Positions 35,028 to 46,919 of a stretch of DNA of 64,000 nucleotides are shown here, piece after piece (positions within the stretch are counted from its first letter, which is position 1; every line of letters starts with the position of its first letter). This stretch comes from Paraphoma chrysanthemicola (taxonomy: Eukaryota; Ascomycota; Dothideomycetes; Pleosporales; Phaeosphaeriaceae), in assembly GCA_020744225.1 (NCBI GenBank), contig JAGMWG010000001.1:2790001-2854000 (forward strand), read 5' to 3'. Below the pieces are notes generated by a model. That model was not told where the DNA came from. It was given only the letters and a program-made list of their open reading frames with translations, and searched no databases. A program made the translations under genes and the position numbers.

Positions 35028-36544
35028 GTGTTGGGCAGAGTGACCTCTATTGAGGACAACCGAGGAGGGAGTGCTTCGCAAGTCAACCGTCTCAAGCACC
35101 GAATAGGCCGGTACCAATTTCAGGTTCGCCGAAGGGATCTGGCCGCGAAAGCAGTGGACGAAACGACCTGCGTCTACGCCGAACTCTCACAAGACAGCCA
35201 GTCAGAGTGCTCGAGACCCTTGACGCCTGAATTATATGGTGCCTGCCCGCCCTCTGAGTTGCCCTATCCTGATATCCGAGGCTCAATACCGGAATTGCCA
35301 TCAAACAGCTACGGTGCTCACGAGCTCCCTGATTCATCATCCTCTAACTCGCTTTCAATGACGCCGGTTCCTTTCACTCGGGAGGCTTTCGAGTTAGAAA
35401 GTCCTACCGCGGCGACCAATCAATATCAACAGTTTCCATTCGAACCAACCAGCGTTTCTTTAGCCCAGGACATTCGAGCACGTTGTGAAAGGTGGTATCG
35501 CTATTCGGCGCTTCGCATTCAGCATACCGGCCAGGCTGCGGGTGGAGATTCTGCTCAATCATTGACACTGCAGACCAAATATCAAGCATCTGCAACACCA
35601 GATATGGTCAGTGAAGATGCATCGTTCACTGCCTCCCCAGTATCACCAGTCACACCGCAGTCGGCTGCTGCACAGCATCCATCCAATATGAGTCCTATCA
35701 GCGCGCCGGTCTCTCCAAATCGAGACTACTTGACAACTTTGAACGGGATGGAGTTCACGAACCAACATCATGGATCAACCGGCGAAATTGCGAGGGATAA
35801 TGCAAAAGCAGAAGTGAAGGGTCACTTTGAGGCACACTTCCCGGGCTCTATGCCCTCAACTTTGACCGAACATTCCAATGGGTATTGGCGACCACACCTG
35901 GGTTCTGAGCCACCGCACTCGATGTATGTGGAGCTTCCAGGCTCTCAGTGTGGCTTGGAATACCCAGGGCATGATTTTCCCGGTGGATTTCCTGTGCAGA
36001 CCTACGGTGAACCCATCGCTAATGAAGCGAATGATGACACATTCGAAGCAACTGTAGGGCAACACCATGCACCACAGCCGCTCATCACCGGCCAATACTA
36101 CAACACGGTACGATTTCATCCTCAGCGGCTCGGCCCTGGGACGGAAGTCCCACCAACAACATTTCTTGCCCCTGGGAGCTCTCATCTGGACCCACGGCGT
36201 CAAAGTGGTCATGACTTGTGTCCCGCCGAGAGGTCCAGTCACGGGAGACACAAATTTGACCATCCGGCGGAAACTTGTCCCATCTGCGGATCACAATTCA
36301 CTGGAAAGTACGTTTGGTCTCCAGCATCAAATTTTGGTCGAGAAAGCTGACTCCCTTCCCTAGGTACGCAAAGGGAAACTTTGGGCGTCACTACCGCGAA
36401 AAGCATAGCGAAGTGCCCACTTGGCATGGCAAGGTCTGCCGAGTCTGTGGGAAGACATATAATCGCGGCGACGCAAAACGAAAACACGAGTGGAAGAAGC
36501 ACAAGCTGCTCGATTCCAAGCCGCACAAGCGGCGAACAGAGTGA
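35028..36544 (+). CDS. C2H2 zinc-finger protein (finger cluster member A)
   Basis: Two exons, 35028-36307 and 36364-36544. The 56-base intron splits the first finger in phase (FTGK|YAKGNF). The product is about 486 residues. A long disordered Ser/Pro/Gln-rich region makes up the first 415 residues. Two fingers sit at the C-terminus: CPICGSQF, then GNFGRHYREKH (C-x2-C ... H-x4-H), and CRVCGKTYNRGDAKRKHEWKKH (C-x2-C-x12-H-x4-H). A basic tail (KPHKRRTE) follows. It differs from members B-D, which have longer Cys-Cys spacing, but shares the overall layout, C-terminal finger pair and orientation. It is probably a DNA-binding regulator with unknown target. The start codon is uncertain because a possible acceptor (GGGCAG, 35033-35038) lies just after it. 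Confidence 0.72.
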
Positions 36545-39490
36545 CAGCGCGAGCTGCTGTCATTTGATCGGCTGAATTGATTCGATATCAGCGTCAGATC
36601 AGGAGCTGGATTCCCCATATCTATTTGGCATGGTCGCATGCGGCTCGCCTCATTTCTTGCTGGACAAGCTTTTGTCTTCCGTCCGCGACGCAGGAGCGTG
36701 GTCTAGACTTTCGGAAATGTGCGCTTGCGCAATTTGGTGCATTGATCTTTTAATCGTAGTATTTATAGCCATTATGGCGTCGGGCAGGGCTCATGTGTAG
36801 TGTAATGATCGATAATATGCATCCTATCACATCGCAGTCGCTTTCAATTGCTTCTAGACCAAGACTTCGATGCCTCCGGCAGCTCGCAGTCAGGTGTGAA
36901 TAAAGTTTGTATGCTACATCCCGAGCCGTACCGATCGGAACGTTGGTGGCTTGTCGCCACATTCAGTTGACGGAGGATACTTTGAACCGAAGCCATGTGT
37001 GGTACTCATGCGGCATAACGATTCATGCCGCTTGATGCCTCCAAGCATTCAAGTCGTGCTTACTAGTCACCGCCGGCTCTATTGCGTTGGCACAAACAAG
37101 CTGCGGGCGGAAGACGTCCCGAGGTGTTCCGTCATCGGTAGACTTCGACTGTTCACGTGCGACCGTTTGCCCTTCGTGGTCTGGACTGCAGATACGGGCT
37201 CTCTGACGTTAAAATAAGGTAGACGCTGCATATCGGGGCTATGCTGGCCTAAAGATGCATGACCATGCGGGCGCGGCCCTTTTGATGCGGAAGGGCACAA
37301 AGGGCACCGGCCTCACAATCAGGGCACCGAGTACAGCGGTGACCCACTTTCTCTCCGAATCCCCATCGGTGCCACACATTGACGCCGACGGTGAATCTCA
37401 TTGTTGTGATAGGTGGCCTTGTCTTCTTTTCAGCTCGATCTGCTTGACACAATGACACCGGTGCAGCATGTCTCTAGACATGATAGGACGGCTCAATGAT
37501 CCGGCGACCGGTGAATGAGTCGGAAAATGCTTGTGGCGCTGGATATACAATATAGAATTTACGCCATGAGGTTGTGTATTGCTGGTATGAACGATGATGT
37601 AGTGCTCGATTTCATTTGAAGCCTCATTCTCTAAGCCAGTTGTTCTGCTCGATGTGAAGTCCTTGCTTGGTTTTGATCGACCAGGTCCCGCCATGACGAA
37701 CGTCCTGAGTTACATCTGAGGTTGGAATATGATTTAACGTCCAAATGTAGCAGCCATGAAGGAGACTTGCTCTGACTTGATTTATTTTTGGATGTCATGT
37801 GGTTCAAACAGGAATTCCGTCGCATGTGTGAGAAAGCGATGATATGCACATATGAGACTCTAGCCTGCCACTCTCCGTAACGAATGGTTTGAAGTCATTG
37901 GCGCTATATGCGTTGACGCCGGTTCTGCTGGTTGGAGGGAACGTAATGCCTGGACACCAGGAAATCAACCAGAGTGCGGTCAAATCCTCGCTTGCAGCAA
38001 CAGCCGTATCGTCACGGGGCTTGGAGATGATCGCAGAGACATAAATCCAAGGTTGTGGTCCTGTGGTCTGTGCAACCACGTATCAAAGTGAGGCGGCTAT
38101 TGTGGAGGACAAATAATCTTCTTCAGCGACCACCCGGCTCATGAATGTCGCAGCAGGCTTTCCGAACTCGCAACTTGATGCTCAATTAGGAGAAATCTGC
38201 CGTCGTATCTAGTGAAATTTTCCGTTCTGCGTGACTAGGAAGCAGTGTGTAGCTCTTAGGAAACACTAGCTCGACTTCTGGTAATGCGGCATGACCAGAA
38301 AGCTTGGTAAGTGTCGTAGGGAATGCCACGCCGATCCCTGTGCTACGAAAACACACAGGCCTGACCCTGAAACTAATGGATGGTGACATGTTGCGCCCGG
38401 AAGTCCTTTCCGGCTGATAAGATAATGGTTTCGTACCCCGGGTTCGTCTATCGGTTGTGATGACATGGTGCACATCGTGATGAGCATGCTTAGATTGATA
38501 TTTTCGATCCGAACGTGTAAAATGTTGGGCCGTACGGATGGTAGCGGCACCGATCATTCGGTAGGCGATCGGTCTAGGTTCCTCTCGAAATCACGCGAAC
38601 AGGGCGTGAAGCTGATGAGGTGTCAAAGATGGTGGTTGGCGTGATATTACTTGTGCTACGGCCGATGATATCTAGCTCCTCATGAATCTGATGGACCGGC
38701 TAAAATGGACAGAGCTACATCGCAGGGTAGTACAGAGTAACTGCCCAACACTGCTATCGAGGGCAGGTTTTCCCGCTCCCGTATTTGATAACCAATGTGA
38801 TACACGGGGCCTTGATAGACACTGCTTATGATTCTTGAAAAGGAGTTTGGTCCAAAGGTTCGCCGTGACAGTGGAATGAACCTCTTCATTGAATAGAAGT
38901 CCTAAGGCTAGTCGAGCCATGATATCACGCCGACTGAGACCAGTGGACGCCAAAACCAAGAATGAACATTAGGCCTTTGCTACAGATGGCGGGCGGATCG
39001 CATCCAACTTTTATCTCTCGTTGGCCATCTTGAGACGAAGGTTTTGCATTGTGTTAGTGGTACCCGATTGTTCTATTGCGGCTCTGCTACACGTGACCCA
39101 CTTTATTTGCTTGGCCGGCCACAACCCTGGCCTATGGTGAAGTCGGGAAAAGAGGCCAGGATGTCGTCTAGAATGCTTCAGCATAGTAATGTTGGGGAGC
39201 GACTTTCTAGTCACCCATGATCACCTACGAATGCCCACTCTGCTGCTTGATCGGTAGTGAACGGATACGACCCAGAGTCAGGACCCTTGCAATGCATGTC
39301 ATCTAATAGGAGTACTTCCTCAGGCTTGCTTCCCATGCATTCCTCGCCATCATCTGTGGTTTGGCCATCGGCTGTCCTATAGTACTCTCCTCGCCACATA
39401 GCACCGAAGCGACGGTGCAGCTCCGCGCAGTAGAGAGGTTTGACATGGTGCGAAAGTGGGCGCTTAGACAGGCCCATCGGCTTCAGTGTC
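36545..39490. other. Gene-poor region, about 3 kb
   Basis: No intact gene is recognised. A minus frame at 37249-37458 has a CTRCPDCEAGALCALPHQ run that may be a zinc-type relic, but it is too short to support. The minus frame 39211-39477 next to the relic at 39491 may belong to the same decayed gene. Confidence 0.45.
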
Positions 39491-39913
39491 TCAGGACCGC
39501 GGAGCTAGGAATTGCGGAGCTGCCCCACTCATCATGATGCACGTGATGCGGCTCTGCCCCATGCTCTTGTAGCGCTGCTTTTCCAGTCGGCATTTATAGA
39601 CATGAGCCTTTGCATCCGTAGCTAGCCGTTCCCTTTTCGTACTGATTCCATCTTTCCGGAGCAAGATAGGGAGTTCAACTTTATGTACGCTTCGGATGTG
39701 GCGTTTGGTATGATGTAAGAGGGCTGCGCTAGGTAGCTGTACACAATCACCACCCCTGCAAACCTGCGAAGTCTGTAACCACACTATGCCCAAGAGCGCG
39801 AAGGATGTATCTTTTGCTGTTGATATGCTTCGTGCGAGCTGTTTGTGGCAATGGCGCTGGCGTCGAGCCGTCTTCCGCTGCCTGGGTGATAAATCCTCGC
39901 CTAAAAGTGCCAA
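39491..39913 (-). pseudogene. Probable decayed C2H2 zinc-finger gene fragment
   Basis: A 140-residue minus-strand frame contains CRGGDC, then HHTKRHIRSVHKVELP and, 20 residues on, TDAKAHVYKCR. The RHIRSVHK element and the spacing to KAHV match a common ascomycete finger pair in which the text between usually carries a second Cys pair. Here those cysteine positions read Leu and Ile, so the second finger could not hold zinc. No intact upstream coding region or C-terminal end is found. It lies between two intact finger genes. The match is by eye and the call is tentative. Confidence 0.3.
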
Positions 39914-42059
39914 AGATTGGCAAAGATCGTCACGGCACTACTAGACCGCCCGTGTCAAGCCTTGCAGCTTGTTGTGCACTATCGTACCATACACGCATGT
40001 GCCGATGACCAAGCTCGCTTTGAGAGTGTAGAAACCCGCAGTGGTGAAAGCGCCCAAAGTCCGAAAACCCGATTCGTGTTGCTGCAGCCAAAGGCGGATG
40101 TTAGCACTGAAACCACCTGGGCAGCCAACAACGGGGTCATCGGTGCCGGGCTACAATTGATCCAGCCTTGCCGTCCTGTTTAGACATTGCTCGACAGCTG
40201 AAAAGCGTACCCGTGGCTATCTTCCCAGCCTTTTCTCATGGACGTCTTTGCTTGGCCAAGTTTCCAATGACGACAACTAGTGATGCAGATGATTCGTTTC
40301 GAAGTCGCGATTATGTGTGACAATGATGATATGACAGACCCCAAATAGGGTCGATAATAGCCCCGACAACTGAAATACGGGGACAGTTGAATCATGGCGC
40401 CTGATCTTCTCTCTGTGGCGATGTGTGATGACAGTGCAGTCATAATTCCTGGCAAGATCACTACCGAGCTACGGGGAAACCAGCATGGTCAATTGTTGTA
40501 CATATGATTACTATACGCGCTGCACTTTTCTGTTTTCTTAGCGTTGATTGGTGCTGGTCGGGTCGAGATAGCGGTGGGCTAAAGGGAGCCATATGACCTT
40601 CTCTATCTCACCGTATTCTGCAGGCTATGCGATGCAAGGAGTACGGCAGCTGTATGCGCCCGTCGCATCTGTGAATTGGGAAACCGGAAGTGGGCCGCCA
40701 ACTTGAGGGATGTGCCGTTGCTTCTGGCATGCCTGTCATTATGATTCCCCGTGAAAAAGCCGTGGTGGAGGTACTGGGTTTCCTATGGCTTGAAGGATGC
40801 GTTTGTGGTTGGTTCAAAAGTGTGCCGTGATTCTCGGCCCAGTGTCGGACATGACCAGGCAAAACGTCCAGACGGCTTTCGCTGGCCTCAATGTTCACAC
40901 GTGCATTTTTGTCTGTGGTACTACTCGGCCAATGTCTGGTCTTTACAACGCCCCTTGCCTAGTCCGAAGAAGAGTCTTAAATGCTTGGTAGAGATCATCC
41001 ACAACTCGTCTTGAAATCCGCCGTGATCCAATCGACCGTCCCCAGATCGCCGTGAGCGTCTCAAGCTAACAAGAACTTTGCTTGTCACCGGAACGCGGCA
41101 TCGGGAAGAACGGCTTATGGGGCCAAAGAAGTGGTGCATTCATCCGACAAGGGAGGGTTCCGGCCCGCGGCGAGTTCGCCCCGAGAGGTGTCACACCGGC
41201 TTGGGATGGCCACGAGACCGGCTTTGTGAGCGTGCGCTAGGCACTACAAGTGGTTTGACCCTACCATTGTCAGTTAAAGCCAGCCAGAACAGCTTCCAAA
41301 GACCCGGCGTGGACTGGGCATCATGTCCGCGATTCTAAAGTAGGGGATTTCTTGGTTACTGTCGGCAATAATGCTTTTAAGATCTTCTATGACCCGGCGA
41401 GTAAGGCCGCAGCTAGTCTTGGGAATAGGTAAAGTATAGCCTGAGGATACTCTCATATAGTGGAGGCTCTCGATCACGACCGCTTCGCGCACCCAAGAAA
41501 CAAATGAATGTCGGGCGTAATGCATCGATCGTGGGACCCCATCGGCGGTGCCGGACTGGAGAGTCTGCCTTGTTCAAACATGCGTACTCCATAGGAGGAT
41601 GCGATCTAAGCACAGCCATCGAGTCCCTATGGTTCGGCGTTCGGGTTTTGTCAATTGCCATGTATTCAGGCATTCGAACAAGCCCTGAGACGTCAGCGGC
41701 GCCCTCATTGATACTGTGCTTGTGGGGACGCTAAGCTTGCGTGGATCCAAGCCACCCCTGATGCCTGACCTCGAGCTATATGCTGGCATTCTCATTTGGT
41801 ATTGCTTTCCTTTGGTGCTTTTACACTTTTTCCAGAAAAACTATAGCCACCAAGTTCTTTTCGTCATTGATATCGCCCCGGCCATCTTTGGTCTTGCCAC
41901 GCGGAGCTCTTCATCGTCCGCGATCGTTCGAAAGTCCGTGGTATACTGACTGGACTTCCACTACCACAATCGAGTCATCTGAGGAGCCGGCAGAAAAGGT
42001 GTTGATAGTAGTGGTATACTTGCATCGAAATCCATTCCGGCCACACCGGAGCGATCACA
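39914..42059. other. Gene-poor region, about 2.1 kb
   Basis: Only short frames without recognisable content. It includes the promoter and leader of finger gene B. Confidence 0.5.
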
Positions 42060-43449
42060 ATGGTAAACCGAACGATTACCAGTGTAGAGCAAGGAGAGAG
42101 CTTGGCCGGAATAGATGTTGCCTGGCAAGACGACCACTGTGATAGGACTCAGCAGTACGACATGATTGCGGTCGGTGGATCTTCTCATCTCTTGACAGCG
42201 CAAGCTTCCCGATGGCGGGAAAATCCATGTCAGATGGATCGGGTGAATCATGGTGTCTCCAGCTACTACGTGTACGAGCAACCGCCAAAGACCGATCCAT
42301 ATCCATACCCGTGCCAGAGCCGCCGTGAACCTTCCGCGAACGATTTCCGCGCCGATCAAACTCATGACGCCTTAATCGGGTTCGCGATGCCTGGCAGGTA
42401 CGGCCAGGTTACTGTCCCAGCTTTGACGGGTTGGATTCAGCGTGTTCGCCCAGAGTACATTGGGTCTTCAGTGGCGCGAAGTCTTGAAGCTTTCCCTGCT
42501 ACCAGATCGTGTGCGTACTCCAAGGGAACAAATATGGCCATTCCCAGTGTATATGGCGGAACTGGGAATGACTGGACACAGCTTGGGCAAGGCAACACAA
42601 ATGAGATTGACCTGAGTGTCAACGCGAAAGACCAATCGGACTGTCATCAGTACGCCGGGCTTCAGCGAAGGACTTTGGCAACACAGCCGTTCGACTACTC
42701 GCAGTCCCGCAGATGTTCAAGACAAATGAAAAGCCGAGGCGGTGGGCTAAACCACGCGTCCACAATTCTATCATCGAACTTCGACAATCTGGTAGCCCGC
42801 AATGGTCATGGAGCCGAGCATACTTGGGGAAGCGAATATGCCTATGGGAGAAACATATCCATTGGTTCTGATCAAGCCGTATCCAGCCATATGATAATGG
42901 ATCTGTCGAGTATTATAGTCGACGCAGGGCAAGGTGACCATGAGCAGCCACGCGGTGTCGCGATCGTTGTGCATCCGAGCTCTCCAGAACCAGAAGCGAC
43001 CCTTTCCCACACCTTTGGTCATTATGAGGAGCGATGGAAGTAGGTCGTTGTCGATTCCCTGCCCAGAACTATAATTGACACCTCATAGCTGTTTCGAGGA
43101 TGGCAATCACCTGTCACTTCCATCTTCAATCGCCTCTTCATCCAGCAGAGGCTCTCCAACATCCGATATATTGCCCGATTCATCAGACATCGATCATTGC
43201 GAGGAGTCTGGATGCAACACCGAGTTCCGAGGCAGACACCGCCTTGGTAATTTGGCTCGACATCGTCGTTTGTACCACCGAGCCGGAGGGCCACGCAGAT
43301 ATGCTTGCGAACATCCATTCTGCCAGCTCACATTCAAGAGACAGGACTCTCGCCTAAAGCATTACAGAAAATGCCATCCAGATCTTGGGTTCCGGGAAGC
43401 TGTTGCACGCGGCTCGCAGCAGTCGACTCATCATCGATGCGAAGACTAG
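42060..43449 (+). CDS. C2H2 zinc-finger protein (finger cluster member B)
   Basis: Two exons, 42060-43039 and 43089-43449, with a 49-base intron splitting an Asn codon in phase (AA|C). The product is about 446 residues. The first 325 are low-complexity and lack a known domain. The C-terminal pair of fingers reads CEESGCNTEFRGRHRLGNLA then RHRRLYH, and CEHPFCQLTFKRQDSRLKHY then RKCH. Both have longer Cys spacing (C-x4-C). The block RQDSRLKHYRKCHPDL is shared almost exactly with members C and D. The intron lies about 36 residues before the first finger cysteine, as in member C. It is most likely a sequence-specific DNA-binding regulator. The start codon is the first ATG of the frame and is not confirmed. 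Confidence 0.75.
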
Positions 43450-45181
43450 AAAGGGCCGACAACGAAAGAGTAGGGACGCGAGAGCTATGGCCATGGTATG
43501 GTTGGGACGTGTTTGGCCTTGAGGATTGACAATCGAGATATGCCTTGCAATGGCGGAAAACTTCTCTTGACGAAATGCACCACTACTCATCCATTTCCCT
43601 GGCCCAGGCATGTCCAAGATACAATCGTGGATGCACGGCGGCTGACATACCGTCAACTTGGCGTTGCTGTCGATGTCAGTGCTGGCATCATCGGTGTTGT
43701 TTTCTTCCGAGGTTGCTCGCGACCAGAGAAGAGGCCATCAAGTCCATGAGAAAGCATTGACGAGCACGCTCAGATGAGGAGCAAGTATGGGCACCTTTCT
43801 GTTTTACAACAGAAGTCTGTCTGTATGGATTGGTCGGCCTGGGTCCTTCGAGTCGAGGCGCGGTAAGAGATTCGCGGGCGAGGGACGATTGAGGCGTCGA
43901 GGGCTTAAATACCCCATGAGTGCTGCCCATTGGTCTTTACCCATCTCGGCGGCGTCAAAAAGAAGGCTCCCAATCAGACTCATCTGGCTGGCTACCCCGC
44001 CAAGTCCATGGCCTTGTTCTTACGTGCCGGATGTTCTGTGACCGGGAAGTCACCAATCTGACAGGGAGCAATCTCGCTTCCTCCGCACGAATCCATGACA
44101 AAATCCGACCGTCCAGACAACCTGCCAAGATGCGTGAGGGATGATGCGTCATCAGTGAAGCACGGTCGCAGCTTATAGTGGCTTCCAAACCTTTTTATGC
44201 TCATCAGTTAGGTGTAAAGAGACGTGGAGGAAAGAGCTTCCTGGGATAGTAGGGTGTCTTGGCGCGCTCCGAACTTGCTGTAGATCATCAAAAGTGAAGC
44301 GACGTCCATAGTGCCCTATGCCGATCAGGCACTTTCAACCTCAAACGAATGTCCGAAAGTCCGTCGCCCATGTACACCGCCATTGGGTGTTTCGAAAGTC
44401 GGGTTCCCATCATCCGTCAATACAACATGGCCCCACGATATCTCTGCAAGTACACAGAACGCGTTGCGCAAGCTCATAACCTTACATCTGGTGCCGAGTT
44501 GCCTTCGAAATGATTCCTAACGCCATTGACCATATTTGTTTGGTGAGGGCATCGTTCACGCACGTTCCCCTCCTCCGGCGGGGCCCGTTCGGCCCCGCTT
44601 GGCTTCGGGCCTCACAACATTCTTGTCACCCGACGACAAAAGGCGGAGAAATGGAGCGTACTCTATCTTGTAGAGCGATACATGAGAGGAGAATACTACA
44701 AGGCCATGTTGGGGGAGTTCGGAGATTACCAAGGCCCCAAAAGCAGTTTTGTACGGTTTTGAGAAAAACCTCGTTCGCTTCCAGCTCTAACAAATGGACC
44801 TAAGATGCTTCACGGACACCGAGAGCATCTTTACCATACCAATTATGGATATAAAAGTACCCTGTCTTCAAAGTACCCAGTCTGTTGTGGGTGTCCGGTC
44901 CGTATGAGCAACCAGTAACGAGCATGTGGTCCTTGGCAGGTGGAGAATTAAACATCAGCCAACGTTACACATATTCGAGAGGTAACGAAAAGAACTCAGT
45001 GCACGTTTTATGATAGTAACGCAACTATCGCTATGTATTTTACACGACCGAGCTCACAATCCTGGCACGAGTGACCTATCTATAGAAGTGGCTGTGTTGT
45101 GATGAAGACAGAAAAATGATGCAGTCTCTCTGTATCCTGTTTTATAAAGGAGTACCTGTCCAAGAATGTATGGCATGCGGT
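43450..45181. other. Intergenic region with a Met-less open stretch
   Basis: The + frame at 44547-44762 has no ATG near its start but reads like protein (KAEKWSVLYLVERYMRGEYY...), so it may be an exon or gene relic. A GC hairpin (8-base arms, 44578-44598) lies inside it. The rest shows nothing supported. Confidence 0.4.
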
Positions 45182-46919
45182 CTAGGATGGTGGCGCAACG
45201 CCGAACGAGTCCCATATCGATTTACCTGAAAAGATTCCATAGTCTTGCTCACACGTTGTACCCGGATTTGGCAAAGTTCCGTTCGTGAAGTAATTTCGGA
45301 CCGCATTGATGGCACATTGCCCGGGCGAGAACATTACACAATGCTGGGTCCATGATTAGTTGTCGAATACTCGCTAGCATAACATCGCACTTACTCCATA
45401 GCCATTGTGCTGTAGCAACACACTTCCGTCAAAAAGCTTGTTCACTTTTTGCGCGCTGATCAATGGTGTTCGCAGATCGTACGGGCTTCCGATGATTAAG
45501 ATCGGGTTCTTAGTCTTCGTCTTGAAGTCGCCTTCATATCGACCCTTCGCTTGCATCCGCCACTTCGAGCAAGCTAGGAAAGACGATGCATAGACATCGC
45601 CATACAAATTGCTGGAATTGGAGACTCTGTGGACGAGCTCCCTGGCTTCTTCAATATTATCTGTGCGGTATGTGGTATCTGTACAGCGGATATTTTGCAC
45701 TGCGTCCAATGTACTGTCGAGAGTAGCAGGATCGGCAACAACACGTGGACGAAGGAGACGGTACGTGGTGGTATCGCGTGTGAGGATGGCGTTCAGCCAG
45801 CCGGCAAGCGGAGTTGCGTATGCGATCATGATTCGTAATGGATTGTTTATAGCTCCTTTGATGTCGACGTACGTCACAAGATCCGTAGTGGTATTACTAC
45901 CCATGACGATTGGTTCAAACTTGACCTCTTCGACTAGATTTTGAATCTGGTTCGTCAAGCTTTCAGTCGTCGCATTGGGACGGTACAGTGGGCACAGCGT
46001 CTGGTTCTTGGTCGCAATACAGGCTTCAAGATATTTGCTAAGCGCAAGATCTCCTGCCGGTGCTGGATCATATTCCCTACCGAGGATGTTAATGACCGAA
46101 GTTCATCGAAACTGGTGGAGCGGACGACTTGCCATCCGTTGGTGTACTCTACTGGGTCGATGACTCCGTCGATGACCAGTTTGTCGATTCTCTCAGGAAA
46201 CATAGCCGCCACGGTAGCACCGAGATAGGTGCCGTAAGATTGACCCCAGTACCGAAGCATGCCGTCCTCATCAAGCGCGTCTACAATCTGAATCATGTCT
46301 CTGGCGACGAAAGCCGTGCCCATGAGTTCGCCGATATCGCGGCCATTCTCGTAACATGCTTGTGCAAGCAGGTCACCATATGCCCATGATGCACCTAGCG
46401 CTGTGTTGGAAGAGTTGGTGGTGGCAGGGGCGAGCAAACTGAACCGAAACCTCTCCAAAGGATTGGGCGAGCAGTTCAGGGGCAGTGTCTTTCCGGTGCC
46501 TCTAGGGTCGAAGCCGATGATGTCGTAATAGCCACCGAACATTCTTCATACATCAGTATCTATATTTGCATATGGGTATGAATGATGACAACGTACACTT
46601 GAAGCGCAGCGCCAAAAGTAGCGGTGAATTGCTGACCATCAAGTCCGGGTCCGCCTTGGTTGATTAAGATACTACCCCGAGAAGGTTTCTTCACCGCATC
46701 CGCCCTCACAAATTGAAGATCCAACGTCTCTTTGGAGGATGAATTGGTGTAGTCTAACGGAACCTTGAGCGTGCCGCAGGCTCCGGGAGTCGCGAGAGGG
46801 AAGGTGCAATTCGACCATGATATCGCACTGATGTTCTGAGATTTCTGATTCTGATGAGGGTATGCTAGTGCAAATGGTAACTCAAGTAGAAATACGTTCC
46901 AAAGGCTTGAGATTCGCAT
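45182..46919 (-). CDS. Secreted alpha/beta hydrolase, tripeptidyl-aminopeptidase-like
   Basis: Four minus-strand exons (46597-46919, 46148-46543, 45395-46076, 45182-45343) join in phase to about 520 residues. A signal peptide starts it (MRISSLWNVFLLELPFALA). The N-terminal fold shows ILINQGGPGLDG (oxyanion region) and YYDIIGFDPRGTG. The nucleophile elbow is GQSYGTYLG with Ser at about 210. The acid lies in PILIIGSPYDLRTPL and the His in NGYGHC, completed only by the last exon. The TAP-like C-terminal domain ends INAVRNYFTNGTLPNPGTTC. The family cleaves N-terminal peptides or small esters outside the cell. Two introns matter: 46077-46147 restores the frame, and 45344-45394 (ACTAAT branch) restores the catalytic His. 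It lies between finger genes B and C on the opposite strand. Confidence 0.85.

Noticed and set aside
37249..37458. Cys-rich minus frame (CTRCPDCEAGALC)
   Set aside because: Too short, with no His partner at finger spacing. Noted only as a possible relic.
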